Shown: positions 41,452-53,284 of the stretch, piece by piece
Position numbering within the stretch: the first letter of the stretch is position 1
Layout: each line of letters starts with the position of its first letter
Assembly (NCBI GenBank): GCA_017428085.1
Contig: JAFRRP010000004.1
Span: 62,001 to 126,000, forward strand
Length of the DNA stretch: 64,000 nt
Origin: Clostridia bacterium
GTDB taxonomy: Bacteria; Bacillota; Clostridia; Oscillospirales; Acutalibacteraceae
Direction of reading: 5' to 3'
Made by a program: the position numbers and the translations under genes
Notes under the pieces: generated by a model
The model's input: only the letters and a program-made list of their open reading frames with translations
Told to the model about the DNA's origin: nothing
The model's database searches: none

Positions 41452-43079
41452 AACGGTTTACGCGCGGCGTCGCGCTGACGCTTTCTCTGCTGCTTATACT
41501 TGCGCTGCTGTCCGGCTGCCACGGCTACAAGGGCGCGGCGGGCTTCGTGATCCCGGAGACGTTTGACGATACCAAAGACTACACCGTCGCCTTCTGGGCG
41601 AAGAACGACACCAACAAAACGCAGGTCAGGATCTACGAGAAGGCCGTGGCCGACTTTGAGGCGCTGTACCCCAATATCAACGTGGAGCTGCGGCTTTACA
41701 CGGATTACGGAAAGATCTACAACGACGTGATCACCAATATCGCCACGGGTACCACGCCCAACGTGTGCATCACCTATCCGGACCACATCGCCACCTACCT
41801 GAACGGCGAAAACGTGGTGACGCCGCTGGACGGCCTGATGGCGGACGAGCGCTACGGGCTGGGCGGCAGCGAGGTACGCTTTGATTCGCCTGCGGCGGAT
41901 GAGATCGTGCCGCAGTTCCTGAACGAAGGCAAGATCGGCGGCGTGCAGTACGCGCTGCCCTTCATGCGGTCCACGGAGGCCTGCTACGTCAACAGGACCT
42001 ACGTGGAAAAGCTGGGCTACGACCTGCCGGACGTGCTGACCTGGGACTACGTGTGGGAGGTCAGCGAGGCCGCGATGCAAAAGGACGCGGCGGGCAATTA
42101 CCTTGTCAACGGCCAGAAGGTGATGCTGCCGTTCATCTATAAATCCACGGACAACATGATGATCCAGCTGCTCAAGCAGACGGGCTCGGACTACTCCACC
42201 GACCGGGGCGACATCCTGCTGTTCAACGACGACGTGAAGAACATTCTGAAAACGGTTGCGGAACACGTCGCCCACGGGGCGTTTTCCACCTTCAAGATCT
42301 CCGGCTACCCCGGCAATTTCCTGAACAAGGGCCAGTGCATCTTCGCCGTGGACTCCACCGCCGGGGCCACCTGGATGGGCACCGACGCTCACAACCAGGA
42401 CGTCAGCGCGGACAGCATCGTGAAATTTGAGACCGAGGTGCGGCCCGTCCCGCAGGCAGACCCCGAACACCCGTGGATGATCTCACAGGGACCCAGCCTT
42501 TGCGTGTTCAACAAGGAGGACCCGCAGGAGGTGCTGGCGGCATGGCTGTTCGCTCAGTACCTCATCAGCGACGACGTGCAGATCGCCTACTCGGAGACCG
42601 AGGGCTACGTGCCCGTGACGTCCAAGGCGCAGAACGACCCTGCGTACCTGCAATATCTGGCGGATATCGGCAAAGACGCCGACCACTACGACGTAAAGAT
42701 CAAGGCGGCGCAGCTGCTGATGGCCAACACCGAGCACACCTTCGTCACCCCCGTGTTCAGCGGTTCCGCGTCGTTGAGGGACGCGGCGGGGCAGCTGATC
42801 GAAAACACCGCCAAAAGCGTGCGCCGCAAGGAGACGGTGGACGACGCCTATTACGAAAAGCTGTTCGCCGACGTGAAGGCCATGTACCGGCTTGATTCCG
42901 GCGGGGCGCTGAACGGCGGGGCCAAGGCGGATCTGGGCCCGCTGCCCTCCACCGCAAAGGCGCTGCTGGGCGGTATCGGCGCGGCGTGGCTGGTCATCGG
43001 CGGATATTACGCGGTCGTGTGGAGCCGGAAAAGACGAAAAAAATATGATAATTTTGAAATAAATCTTGATTTATCGTAA
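41448..43079 (+). CDS. Sugar-binding lipoprotein with extra C-terminal membrane anchor
   Basis: Extracellular solute-binding protein of the UgpB/MalE class. The signal peptide ends in the lipobox LLSGC. Substrate-binding features include TVAFWAKNDTNKTQ, FEALYPNINVEL and ITYPDHIATYLNG. At 543 aa it is about 100 residues longer than usual. The excess includes a hydrophobic segment (about 506-525, GGIGAAWLVIGGYYAVVW) followed by SRKRRKK, a classic stop-transfer. The protein would then be anchored at both ends: by lipid at the N-terminus and by a helix at the C-terminus. No such helix is needed for normal function. Confidence 0.88.
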   Translation: MKRFTRGVALTLSLLLILALLSGCHGYKGAAGFVIPETFDDTKDYTVAFWAKNDTNKTQVRIYEKAVADFEALYPNINVELRLYTDYGKIYNDVITNIATGTTPNVCITYPDHIATYLNGENVVTPLDGLMADERYGLGGSEVRFDSPAADEIVPQFLNEGKIGGVQYALPFMRSTEACYVNRTYVEKLGYDLPDVLTWDYVWEVSEAAMQKDAAGNYLVNGQKVMLPFIYKSTDNMMIQLLKQTGSDYSTDRGDILLFNDDVKNILKTVAEHVAHGAFSTFKISGYPGNFLNKGQCIFAVDSTAGATWMGTDAHNQDVSADSIVKFETEVRPVPQADPEHPWMISQGPSLCVFNKEDPQEVLAAWLFAQYLISDDVQIAYSETEGYVPVTSKAQNDPAYLQYLADIGKDADHYDVKIKAAQLLMANTEHTFVTPVFSGSASLRDAAGQLIENTAKSVRRKETVDDAYYEKLFADVKAMYRLDSGGALNGGAKADLGPLPSTAKALLGGIGAAWLVIGGYYAVVWSRKRRKKYDNFEINLDLS

Positions 43080-43093
43080 AATCGTAGTAAAAT
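43066..43093 (+). promoter_or_regulatory. Promoter of the 43.1-kb lipoprotein gene
   Basis: TTGATT (43066-43071), 16 bp, TAAAAT (43088-43093), overlapping the end of the binding-protein gene. Confidence 0.45.
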
Positions 43094-43140
43094 AGGCGTG
43101 GTTTTCCAAAAGGAAACGAATTTCATTCAGAAAGGTAGTT

Positions 43141-43929
43141 ATGACAATGAAAAAGTTTTTCGCTGTTGTTCTCGCCCTTACCATGGTGCTGGCGCTGGCT
43201 GCCTGCGGCGGCAAGACCGAGCCCGCTTCCACCCAGACCGACGCCGTTGAGACCACGGCCGCCGAAGACGCCGGCAAAGTCTCCGTGATGACTCACGACG
43301 AGTATGTCGCCGCCGATCTGGACACCGCCGTTTGCGTGGAGACCTACGTACAGGCCAAGCAGTCCTGGTGGGAAGACAAGGCCACCGTTTACTGCCAGGG
43401 CCCGGACGGCGCGTATTTCGTCTACAACATGACCTGCTCCGAAGAGGATTACGCCAAGCTGACGCAGGGCACCAAGATCCAGATCCAGGGCTACAAGACC
43501 GAGTGGTCCGGTGAAGTGGAGATCGCGGAAGGCGCCACCTTCACGATCCTGGAAGGCGAAGAACCCTACATCGCGGAGCCCATCGACGTGACCGAGCTGC
43601 TGGGCACCGACGAGCTGATCGACCATCAGAACGAGCTGGTCAAGTTCACCGGCATGACCGTGGAAGCCAAGAAGGACGCGGACGGCAACGACGTGGCGTT
43701 CCTTTACAAGTGGGACGGCTCCGGCGCGGAGGGCGACGACCTGTACTTCGACGTCTCCTACAACGGCCAGACCTACACCTTCACCGTGGAATCCTACCTG
43801 ACCGGCCTCGGCACCAACGTCTACGATCAGGTCAGAGAGATGAAGATCGGCGATACCGTCGACCTGGAAGGCTTCCTGTACTGGTACGAAGGCGTCAACC
43901 CGCACATCACCGCGATGCTGCTGGGCTGA
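43141..43929 (+). CDS. Secreted lipoprotein, unknown function (OB-fold-like)
   Basis: A 262-aa lipoprotein with signal peptide and lipobox LALAAC, then a Thr/Ala/Glu-rich spacer (about 25-50). The rest appears to be two beta-rich repeats, each with a GTKIQIQGY- or GDTVDLEGFLYWYEG-like strand, which resemble OB-fold nucleic-acid- or sugar-binding barrels. The first half contains TAVCVETYVQAKQSWWED and the second ELVKFTGMTVEAKKD, a duplicated layout. I cannot name a family. It has its own promoter and a strong terminator. Confidence 0.75.
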   Translation: MTMKKFFAVVLALTMVLALAACGGKTEPASTQTDAVETTAAEDAGKVSVMTHDEYVAADLDTAVCVETYVQAKQSWWEDKATVYCQGPDGAYFVYNMTCSEEDYAKLTQGTKIQIQGYKTEWSGEVEIAEGATFTILEGEEPYIAEPIDVTELLGTDELIDHQNELVKFTGMTVEAKKDADGNDVAFLYKWDGSGAEGDDLYFDVSYNGQTYTFTVESYLTGLGTNVYDQVREMKIGDTVDLEGFLYWYEGVNPHITAMLLG

Positions 43930-43951
43930 TCCACCCCATAACAAAACGTTT

Positions 43952-43980
43952 CCCCGCGGGCAAACCCGCGGGGATTTTTT
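43952..43980 (+). terminator. Rho-independent terminator
   Basis: A perfect 9-bp stem CCCCGCGGG-CAAA-CCCGCGGGG is followed by ATTTTTT, 22 bp after the lipoprotein stop. Confidence 0.95.
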
Positions 43981-44023
43981 GTCATACGGGGAAGTACAAC
44001 AGGGATTTGCAGATCCAACGCGT

Positions 44024-44041
44024 AATGCGGAATTCCGCATT
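44024..44041. repeat. Perfect 18-bp palindrome
   Basis: AATGCGGAATTCCGCATT reads the same on both strands. It lies between two convergent terminators. It may be a dispersed repeat or a protein-binding site; nothing more can be said. Confidence 0.5.
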
Positions 44042-44073
44042 GGTGCAACACGACAAACTCCCAAGCAGCCGAC

Positions 44074-44111
44074 AAAAAAGCCGCGCGTTCCCATAACAGA
44101 GAAACGCGCGG
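44074..44111 (-). terminator. Rho-independent terminator of the beta-propeller-like gene
   Basis: On the minus strand CCGCGCGTT (44111-44103) pairs with AACGCGCGG (44089-44081) and is followed by CTTTTTT. Confidence 0.9.
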
Positions 44112-44131
44112 TACGTTTTATTGAGATACGA

Positions 44132-45298
44132 TCAGAACAGCGATTTCAGGTTTTCCAGCAGCAGACAGAAGAACCGGATCAGCCGCTGCACAAAACGGAT
44201 CAGCGGGTTGGCCTGCGCCTTCGCCAGCGCGTCCAGATCCACTTTCCACACGGTATCGAAGGGGTGGGAGGCGACGCTGCCGCCGTCCCCGCCGCGGAAA
44301 TGCCACGCCCCGTTTTCCGCCAGCGTATACATCGTGCCGTCCACGATCTCCACATCCTCTACGGAGGGCAGGGCGTCCGTCGTGCGCAGGCCGTCTGCGA
44401 GAAGGCAGCCACCGTCGTAATCCACGCGGGCGGTATACAAAATACCGTTTCTGTTCCTGCCGTAGGAGGTATTGAGGTAGGCCGTTTCGCCCAGCAGATA
44501 CGCGCCCTGCACGTTTTCCACGGCGTCGGGCACCCGCAGGGTATACGTCGGCGCGGCGCAGGCGTTTTCCTCGCCTTGCAGGCTCGCCCACTCGCTTTCG
44601 GAGGAGCTCTCGTCCAGCTGATAACAGATCAGCAGGGTGTTGCAGTCGTCCGCCGCCTTGCGGGCATAGCCCTCGTCGTCGCCGTCGTAATAATTGCCCG
44701 TCCACAGCATGCCGCCGCCGCAGCTCACAAACGAGGTGTTGGCCGCGTTCAGGTAAGCGGCAAGATCCACGGTGCCCGCCAGCGTCACGTCCGCCGCCTC
44801 GCCGTCCGCCGCGTTCAGCAAACGAAGCGGCACGTAGGAGATCGTGCTGGCGTACTCCGCGAAATACAGGTTGTTGGCGCTGACGGCGATACCGCCGAAA
44901 TGCCCGTTCGCCGGGCTGCCGGACCGCCGGATAATATGGTATTCCGCCGCCAGATGGCCGTCTGTCATATCCAGCGCGAAGACCACGCTGCCCGCGTCGC
45001 GTTTACTGTAGGCGGAGATCAGCATCTGGTTTTTCGCGGCAAAATACGCGATGCCCTGGGGCACCATGTCGGCTGCCTCGTCCAGCCCCGGGATGCACAG
45101 ATCGGGCATGCCGCCGCTGCCGTCCAGCGCGCGGGCGCAGCCGTCGTAGTACTTCCACGCGGCGGAAACGTTTTGTTTCCGATAGTCCTCCACCACGTGC
45201 GTCTGCCGGTATGCGGGCGCGGCGGCCGCCGCAAAAACACCCCCGGCCAGCAGCGCCGCCAGCAGTACGGAAATCATGACCGAAAGCTTCTTTTTCAT
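44132..45298 (-). CDS. Secreted protein with propeller-like repeats and hydrophobic tail
   Basis: A 388-aa exported protein of unknown function. A signal peptide (1-27) is followed by repeated beta-rich units. Examples are VPQGIAYFAAKNQMLIS, GGIAVSANNLYFAEYA, CGGGMLWTGNYYDGD, GAYLLGETAYLNTSYG and SVEDVEIVDGTMYTLAE. This pattern suggests a beta-propeller. The last 25 residues (IRFVQRLIRFFCLLLENLKSLF) form an amphipathic tail like those on two other secreted proteins here. It has its own promoter and terminator. A binding role is plausible; no catalytic motif is seen. Confidence 0.75.
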   Translation of the reverse strand: MKKKLSVMISVLLAALLAGGVFAAAAAPAYRQTHVVEDYRKQNVSAAWKYYDGCARALDGSGGMPDLCIPGLDEAADMVPQGIAYFAAKNQMLISAYSKRDAGSVVFALDMTDGHLAAEYHIIRRSGSPANGHFGGIAVSANNLYFAEYASTISYVPLRLLNAADGEAADVTLAGTVDLAAYLNAANTSFVSCGGGMLWTGNYYDGDDEGYARKAADDCNTLLICYQLDESSSESEWASLQGEENACAAPTYTLRVPDAVENVQGAYLLGETAYLNTSYGRNRNGILYTARVDYDGGCLLADGLRTTDALPSVEDVEIVDGTMYTLAENGAWHFRGGDGGSVASHPFDTVWKVDLDALAKAQANPLIRFVQRLIRFFCLLLENLKSLF

Positions 45299-45372
45299 CG
45301 TTCTTTTCCCCCTTCTGCGGTTCCGCCGCGCCGCCGATCTCCGGCGCAGCGCGGAACGAATCTGACAGTTTA

Positions 45373-45401
45373 ACTATATCATCTCCCGCAGAAAAAAGCA
45401 A
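45373..45401 (-). promoter_or_regulatory. Promoter of the propeller-like gene
   Basis: The minus strand reads TTGCTT (45401-45396), 17 bp, TATAGT (45378-45373). Confidence 0.55.
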
Positions 45402-45588
45402 CCGGCTTTGTCCCCTTTCGGCAAAAAGCAGCCGTTTTCAGCAAGAGCGCCGAAAACCGTTGAAAAATAAATGTTCGTTATTTTTTTAACGATTAAGCTC
45501 TGTCAAGTGATATTTCTTCACTGATTCTTTCGCGCCGCGCCGATACATTTTTTATGCAAAAATACGGTAAAGGCGCCGCCTTTACGCT

Positions 45589-45726
45589 GTTGAAAACTCT
45601 GTTCACTTTGTTGAAAACCCGGTTGACATTGTTGATAACCGGACCGAAAATCTTTGTTAATTTGCCGTCAAGTAAAGAGATTGACATTACTTCAACAAAG
45701 TTTTTAACATTTTTTCGGTTTTCAAC
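45589..45726. promoter_or_regulatory. GTTGAWAAC sites at 21-bp spacing upstream of ispE
   Basis: GTTGAAAAC at 45589 and 45610 and GTTGATAAC at 45631 are spaced exactly 21 bp, two helical turns. An inverted copy, GTTTTCAAC, lies at 45718. A possible -35/-10 pair, TTGACA (45681) and TAACAT (45705), lies between them. This suggests a protein-binding array that controls ispE or a divergent gene. The whole 540-bp gap (45299-45838) holds no gene I can support. Confidence 0.5.
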
Positions 45727-45838
45727 AGAAAATATACATTTTTATCAATTTGACGATTCGACCAATTTTTTTAATAATCCTCTTTCCAAATCCCAAAAAA
45801 CATGCTACAATGATAGCGGAAGGGACGGCGAAGAAAAC

Positions 45839-46684
45839 ATGAAAACCGAACAGAAAGCCCCCGCGAAGATCAACCTTACGCTGGATATCGCCTCCGTACT
45901 GCCGGACGGCTATCATTCCATTTTTACGGTCATGCAGACCGTGGATCTGTGCGATACCGTGACGGTGGAAACGGCCGACGGCGGCGTCACGCTGACCTGC
46001 ACCGAAGGCGCCATCCCCTGCGACGAACGCAACACGGCTTACAAAGCGGCGGCGCTGTTCCGTAAGGCGGCGAACATCACGGAAGGCGTGCAGGTCCATA
46101 TCGAAAAGCGCATCCCCTCCCAGGCGGGGCTGGCGGGCGGCAGCGCGGACGCGGCGGCGGTGCTGCGGGCGCTGGACGAATTGTTCCCGGAACGGTTGAC
46201 GGAAAAACAGCTGTATGAGATCGCCTTTTCCATCGGCGCGGACGTGCCCTTCTGTCTGGCGGGCGGCGCGCGGCTGTGTCTCAATAAAGGAGAGATCATG
46301 GCGCGGCTCCCCTCCCTTGACGCGTGGGTCGTGCTGGTCAAGCCGGAGGAAAACGTCTCCACCGGGGAGGCCTACGCGCGTTTTGACAGCGCGCAGGAGC
46401 TGTTCCATCCCGACAATGACAGATTCCTGTTTCACGCCGCAAAGGGCGAATACAAAAAGGCGCTGGCCTACGCCGCCAACACCTTTGAGGACCTGTGCGA
46501 CCTCCCCTGCGGCGCAGGGATCAAATCCGCGCTGTACGCAGGGGGCGCGTATTACGCCGCCATGTCCGGCAGCGGCTCGGCGTTCTTCGGTCTGTTCGAC
46601 GACGAAGCCCGCGCGGCGCAGACGGCAAAAGCCCTGCGCAGAACCTACGAACGGACCTGGCTGTGCCGGACGGTCACAAAATAA
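45839..46684 (+). CDS. ispE: 4-diphosphocytidyl-2-C-methyl-D-erythritol kinase
   Basis: GHMP kinase of the MEP isoprenoid pathway; phosphorylates CDP-ME at the 2-OH. ATG 45839 (MKTEQKAPAKINLTLDI) gives 281 aa, the usual length; the frame is open 285 bp further upstream but without homology. Motifs are PAKINLTL, the ATP loop IPSQAGLAGGSADAAAVL and the late GHMP motif AMSGSGSAFFGLF. A nearer promoter with an extended -10 (TGCTACAAT, 45803-45811) precedes it. Confidence 0.96.
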   Translation: MKTEQKAPAKINLTLDIASVLPDGYHSIFTVMQTVDLCDTVTVETADGGVTLTCTEGAIPCDERNTAYKAAALFRKAANITEGVQVHIEKRIPSQAGLAGGSADAAAVLRALDELFPERLTEKQLYEIAFSIGADVPFCLAGGARLCLNKGEIMARLPSLDAWVVLVKPEENVSTGEAYARFDSAQELFHPDNDRFLFHAAKGEYKKALAYAANTFEDLCDLPCGAGIKSALYAGGAYYAAMSGSGSAFFGLFDDEARAAQTAKALRRTYERTWLCRTVTK

Positions 46685-46787
46685 ATCAGTGGTAAGTTGC
46701 AAGTTTTAAGTTTTTTTGATTGACTGATCAAAAAACGTCCATAATCAGATTGTAAAAAAAAGACATCTGAGAAAGGGCGTTTTTTTG

Positions 46788-47435
46788 ATGGAAAAAATCA
46801 GGTTGTTTTTCACCCGCGCGCCGGGGGCGGCCGCCGCCGTCCTACTGAGCGCGGCGTTGGCGCTTGGCGCCGTGACGCAGTACTACATCGACTGCCGCGA
46901 GGTGCGCGGCGACGTGCTGCGGCTGCACGTGATCGCCGCCAGCGACAGCGAGGCGGACCAGGCGGTGAAGCTGCTGGTGCGGGACGCGGTTCTGGCGGAG
47001 GGCGCGGATCTTTTTGACGGCTCCGTCACCGCAGATGAGGCGCAGCAGCGGCTGGCCCCCTTTCTGGACCGGTTGGAGAAGGCCGCCGACAGGGTGCTGC
47101 GGGAAAACGGGCTCCCCTACGCTGCGACGGCGCAGTTGGTCAACGAATACTTCGATGTGCGCTCCTACGAGGGCGTCACGCTGCCCGCCGGGCGGTATCG
47201 GGCGCTGAAGATCGTGCTGGGCGAGGGCAAGGGCAAAAACTGGTGGTGCGTGATGTTTCCGCCCCTGTGCCTGCCCGCCGCGACGGCGGAGGAGGACGCC
47301 TACGCCGTGTTCGGCGGCGACGGGGCAAAGGTGGTACAGGGCGAGCCGGAATACGAGATACGCTTCAAGATCGTGGAGCTCGTGGAAAAGGCCATCGAAC
47401 GGATCAGAGAACGCCGCGCGGAACGCATCGACTGA
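46788..47435 (+). CDS. spoIIR: Stage II sporulation protein R (SpoIIR)
   Basis: Secreted forespore signal that triggers SpoIIGA to process pro-sigma-E in the mother cell. The 215-aa product (ATG 46788, GAAAGGG upstream) has an N-terminal membrane/signal segment (about 15-36) and the family signature VLRLHVIAASDSEADQAVKLLVRDAVL. GKNWWCVMFPPLCLP in the second half is also typical. No sigma-F/G promoter was clear. Its presence argues for a sporulating ancestor or a living sporulation pathway, despite the odd Spo0A. Confidence 0.93.
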   Translation: MEKIRLFFTRAPGAAAAVLLSAALALGAVTQYYIDCREVRGDVLRLHVIAASDSEADQAVKLLVRDAVLAEGADLFDGSVTADEAQQRLAPFLDRLEKAADRVLRENGLPYAATAQLVNEYFDVRSYEGVTLPAGRYRALKIVLGEGKGKNWWCVMFPPLCLPAATAEEDAYAVFGGDGAKVVQGEPEYEIRFKIVELVEKAIERIRERRAERID

Positions 47436-47466
47436 AAAAAACGTTTTTCATCTCATTCAAAAAATT

Positions 47467-47541
47467 ATTTCGATAATCATCAAAACAGATATTGACAAAC
47501 GGAAAATGATATGTTATATTTGCTTCGATGACTATCGAAAT
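47467..47541. promoter_or_regulatory. Inverted operator pair flanking the ArsR-operon promoter
   Basis: ATTTCGATAATCATC (47467-47481) and GATGACTATCGAAAT (47527-47541) are inverted copies matching at 14 of 15 positions. They bracket the -35 and -10 elements. The downstream copy contains its own palindrome, TTCGA-N6-TCGAA, over the start site. This is the layout of an autoregulated repressor, probably the HTH protein encoded second in the operon. Confidence 0.65.
47492..47520 (+). promoter_or_regulatory. Promoter of the ArsR-type operon
   Basis: TTGACA (47492-47497), 17 bp, TATATT (47515-47520), near consensus. Confidence 0.8.
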
Positions 47542-47565
47542 ATTTTTATGAGAAGGTGAAAAACA

Positions 47566-47898
47566 ATGGAAGATTTTATCGCTGAGCTGAAAGCGCAGCA
47601 TGCTGCTCTGAACGAGCAGGCGGCTGCCCTGCGGGCGCAGGATAAGGGCGACGAGGCCGTTTTCTGCACGGTGCGGGCCAACGTATACGATATCTGCGCC
47701 ACGGTGTGCAACGTTCATATGAAAAGGGGCGATCCCGCCGCCTTTGACGCCGCGCTGGAGCGATTCCGCAACGAATGGGGTGCGTCTCTGGAAGCTGCAA
47801 AGCAACAGGATAACGCCAAAAAGATCTGCGTGGAGGAAACAAAGCTGGAAGCGCTGGCGGACGTGGCCGCCCGTCTGGCGGCGGCGAGGGGCGAATGA
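47566..47898 (+). CDS. Small helical protein, unknown, paired with ArsR-type regulator
   Basis: A 110-aa, mostly helical protein with two Cys clusters (AVFCTVRANVYDICATVCN, about residues 32-50). The three cysteines could bind a metal or redox ligand. GAGAAGGTG precedes the ATG. Its stop overlaps the start of the ArsR/DUF2087 gene, so the two are coupled. I do not recognise a family; a co-regulator or effector-sensing partner is possible. Confidence 0.6.
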   Translation: MEDFIAELKAQHAALNEQAAALRAQDKGDEAVFCTVRANVYDICATVCNVHMKRGDPAAFDAALERFRNEWGASLEAAKQQDNAKKICVEETKLEALADVAARLAAARGE

Positions 47899-48449
47899 TG
47901 GACAGGGAAACGGCTATCCGTATTTTCAAATGCCTTTCGGACGCCTCGCGCCTGAATATCATCTCCACGCTGCAGACCGGGGAGGCCTACGGCGAGCTGC
48001 TGGCGCAGCGGCTGGGGTTGAGCGCCTCCACCCTGTCGTTCCACATGAAAAAGCTGGAGGAAGCGGGGCTGGTGGCCTCACGCAAGGAGCAGTATTACAC
48101 CGTTTACACGCTGAACGAGGCGCTGACACAGATGCGCTTGGCCGAGCTGATTGCCGGGGAGATCCCGGAGGAGGACGAGGCGCGGCAGCGGGAAGACGCC
48201 TATCGGAAAAAGGTGATCGACGCGTTCTTTGACGGGGAACAACTGAAATCGATCCCCGTCCAGCGGAAGAAAAAGCTGATCGTACTGGAAAAGATCGCCG
48301 AACGCTTCACCCCCGGTCAGGTCTACGAGGAGGCAGCCCTCAGCGAAACCATCGCCCGCATCCACCCTGATTACTGCACCATCCGCCGGGACATGATCTC
48401 CGAAGGGATCCTGCGCCGTGAAAACGGCCGCTACGTCAGGATCAGATAA
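47895..48449 (+). CDS. ArsR-type HTH regulator with DUF2087 domain
   Basis: A 184-aa transcription factor. The N-terminal winged helix has ASRLNIISTLQTGEAYGELLAQRLGLSASTLSFHMKKLEEAGLV (the recognition helix is SASTLSFHMKKL). The C-terminal half (about 100-184) is a DUF2087-like domain, with LKSIPVQRKKKLIVLEKIAERF and an IHPDYCTIRRDMISEGILRR ending. It may use ATG 47895 or 47898. It probably represses its own promoter through the flanking inverted repeats. The ligand is unknown. Confidence 0.85.
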   Translation: MMDRETAIRIFKCLSDASRLNIISTLQTGEAYGELLAQRLGLSASTLSFHMKKLEEAGLVASRKEQYYTVYTLNEALTQMRLAELIAGEIPEEDEARQREDAYRKKVIDAFFDGEQLKSIPVQRKKKLIVLEKIAERFTPGQVYEEAALSETIARIHPDYCTIRRDMISEGILRRENGRYVRIR

Positions 48450-48499
48450 AATCCTGCAATACGATCGGCTTTCGACGAAAACAGTGATACTCTACTGAT

Positions 48500-48569
48500 A
48501 GAAGCATTCTTCACATAAACGGCAGCGATCAGTGCTGTCGCTTCACGGGAAAGGTTGCTTCTTTTTTTT
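48500..48569 (+). terminator. Terminator of the ArsR-type operon
   Basis: AGAAGCA (48500-48506) pairs with TGCTTCT (48556-48562), with an inner GGCAGC/GCTGTC stem, and is followed by seven T residues. Confidence 0.7.
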
Positions 48570-48600
48570 AATAAAACCATAGGACCGCCCGGAGGGCTTC

Positions 48601-48635
48601 TTACGACTTACGACTCACGACTTGCGACTTACGAC
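48601..48635. repeat. TTACGAC heptamer repeat
   Basis: Five 7-bp units: TTACGAC, TTACGAC, TCACGAC, TTGCGAC, TTACGAC. The reverse complement of the same unit occurs at 59358-59380. The remainder of the 364-bp gap before the PFOR gene holds only a terminator and a promoter. Confidence 0.8.
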
Positions 48636-48729
48636 TGGCAGCGCCGCGCGGCGCAGCCCCTTTCTCCTTTTTTGCCAAAAAAACGGATAATCCCCGCCAT
48701 TTTTCTACTATAAATGTAAAAAATAATTA

Positions 48730-48758
48730 TTTACTTTTTATATGACAGGTGCTACAAT
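48730..48758 (+). promoter_or_regulatory. Promoter of PFOR gene
   Basis: TTTACT (48730-48735), 17 bp, TACAAT (48753-48758), with an extended -10 (TGCTACAAT). The AGGAGG ribosome binding site follows 40 bp later. Confidence 0.75.
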
Positions 48759-48813
48759 AAAGTTTGGTGTGTAACAGCCAAAAAACCGTATTTAATTATC
48801 AGGAGGATATCAT

Positions 48814-52356
<3,543 letters not shown>

Positions 52357-52379
52357 GCAAAAGCCCCATAAACAGATCG

Positions 52380-52407
52380 ACTCCCCTCGGAACGCTCCGG
52401 GGGGAGT
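52380..52407 (+). terminator. Hairpin after PFOR gene
   Basis: ACTCCCC and GGGGAGT form a stem around CTCGGAACGCTCCGG-like sequence, but only TATTAC follows, so termination efficiency is uncertain. Confidence 0.5.
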
Positions 52408-52509
52408 TATTACAGTAAAGAAGCAAGAGTGAAAAGGGGCGCTGCCGCGCTTGCAATATCATGGGGACGTATCAAGCGGCACAGCGAGACTCGCCTGCCG
52501 TGCCGCGAT

Positions 52510-53064
52510 TTACGATAGAGATCTCCCCTGTAACTGTGCCTTTCGTTCCCGATGCAGCCGGTACAGCGCCACGAAGACGGAGCACAGCACAAAGGTCTCG
52601 TTGGCCATGCCGGCCAGGGAACGGCTGAACAAATTATAGATGAACCAGCACACGCACACGGGGATGGTGAGCAGCTTCAGCTTTCTGGTGTCGGTCTGCC
52701 ACCCCGCGCAGGTGGCGGAAACGGTCGCCACAGCGGGCAGCAGGGAAAGGGGCCCGTCCCACGTGGCGGCGGAGATGCCCAGCGACACCGCGCAGATGGC
52801 GACGGGGATGATGATATGGTCCGCCCATTTCCTGCCCCGGAAGCTGTAAATGACGGCTCTGGCCACGTTCAGCAGGTTCATAAATACGGCGGTGTATTTG
52901 CCCAGCAGCAGGAAATGCAGACACCACAGCGCCGCGTTCAGCACCATCAGCAGCATGATGGTGCGGTGTTTTTTGAACTGATACATGAGAATACCCACGA
53001 ACATCGCGCAAAAACCGAAGATCTGTCCGATGACGAAGCTGTGGGCCTGAAAGAATGCGATCAT
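52510..53064 (-). CDS. YgjV family membrane protein
   Basis: A 184-aa integral membrane protein with about six hydrophobic segments. I use ATG 53064 (MIAFFQAHSFVIGQIFGF) because GGGAGGGG lies directly upstream; the frame extends 12 codons further. The opening ILMYQFKKHRTIMLLMVLNAALWCLHFLLLG (split here: LMYQFKKHRTI and NAALWCLHFLLLG) and the later WQTDTRKLKLL fit the YgjV/Imp family of uncharacterised inner-membrane proteins. The function is unknown. It stands alone between PFOR and a tRNA gene. Confidence 0.8.
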   Translation of the reverse strand: MIAFFQAHSFVIGQIFGFCAMFVGILMYQFKKHRTIMLLMVLNAALWCLHFLLLGKYTAVFMNLLNVARAVIYSFRGRKWADHIIIPVAICAVSLGISAATWDGPLSLLPAVATVSATCAGWQTDTRKLKLLTIPVCVCWFIYNLFSRSLAGMANETFVLCSVFVALYRLHRERKAQLQGRSLS

Positions 53065-53198
53065 AGTCCCCTCCCGGAACGAAAAACCGTTTTCATTCAT
53101 TATACGCCTGCCATGGGCAACATTCCAGCATTTTCTGAAAAAAGTTAAAAAATCAGTTGACTTTTCGGGGGAACGGTGCTATTATATGTGAGCAATCT

Positions 53199-53275
53199 GC
53201 GCTGGTAGCTCAGCTGGATAGAGTAACTGGCTACGAACCAGTAGGTCGGGGGTTCGAGTCCCTTCCAGCGCGCCA
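53199..53275 (+). tRNA. tRNA-Arg (ACG)
   Basis: Complete cloverleaf: acceptor GCGCTGG/CCAGCGC, D arm GCTC...GAGT, anticodon stem ACTGG/CCAGT with loop CTACGAA (anticodon ACG), T arm GGGGG-TTCGAGT-CCCTT, discriminator G and encoded CCA. The ACG anticodon (A34 converted to inosine) reads CGN arginine codons. Confidence 0.97.
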
Positions 53276-53284
53276 ACAGAAAAG

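Noticed and set aside
45554..45838. N-terminal extension of IspE by 95 codons
   Set aside because: The family start (PAKINLTL) follows the ATG at 45839; the extension covers the promoter region and has no homology.
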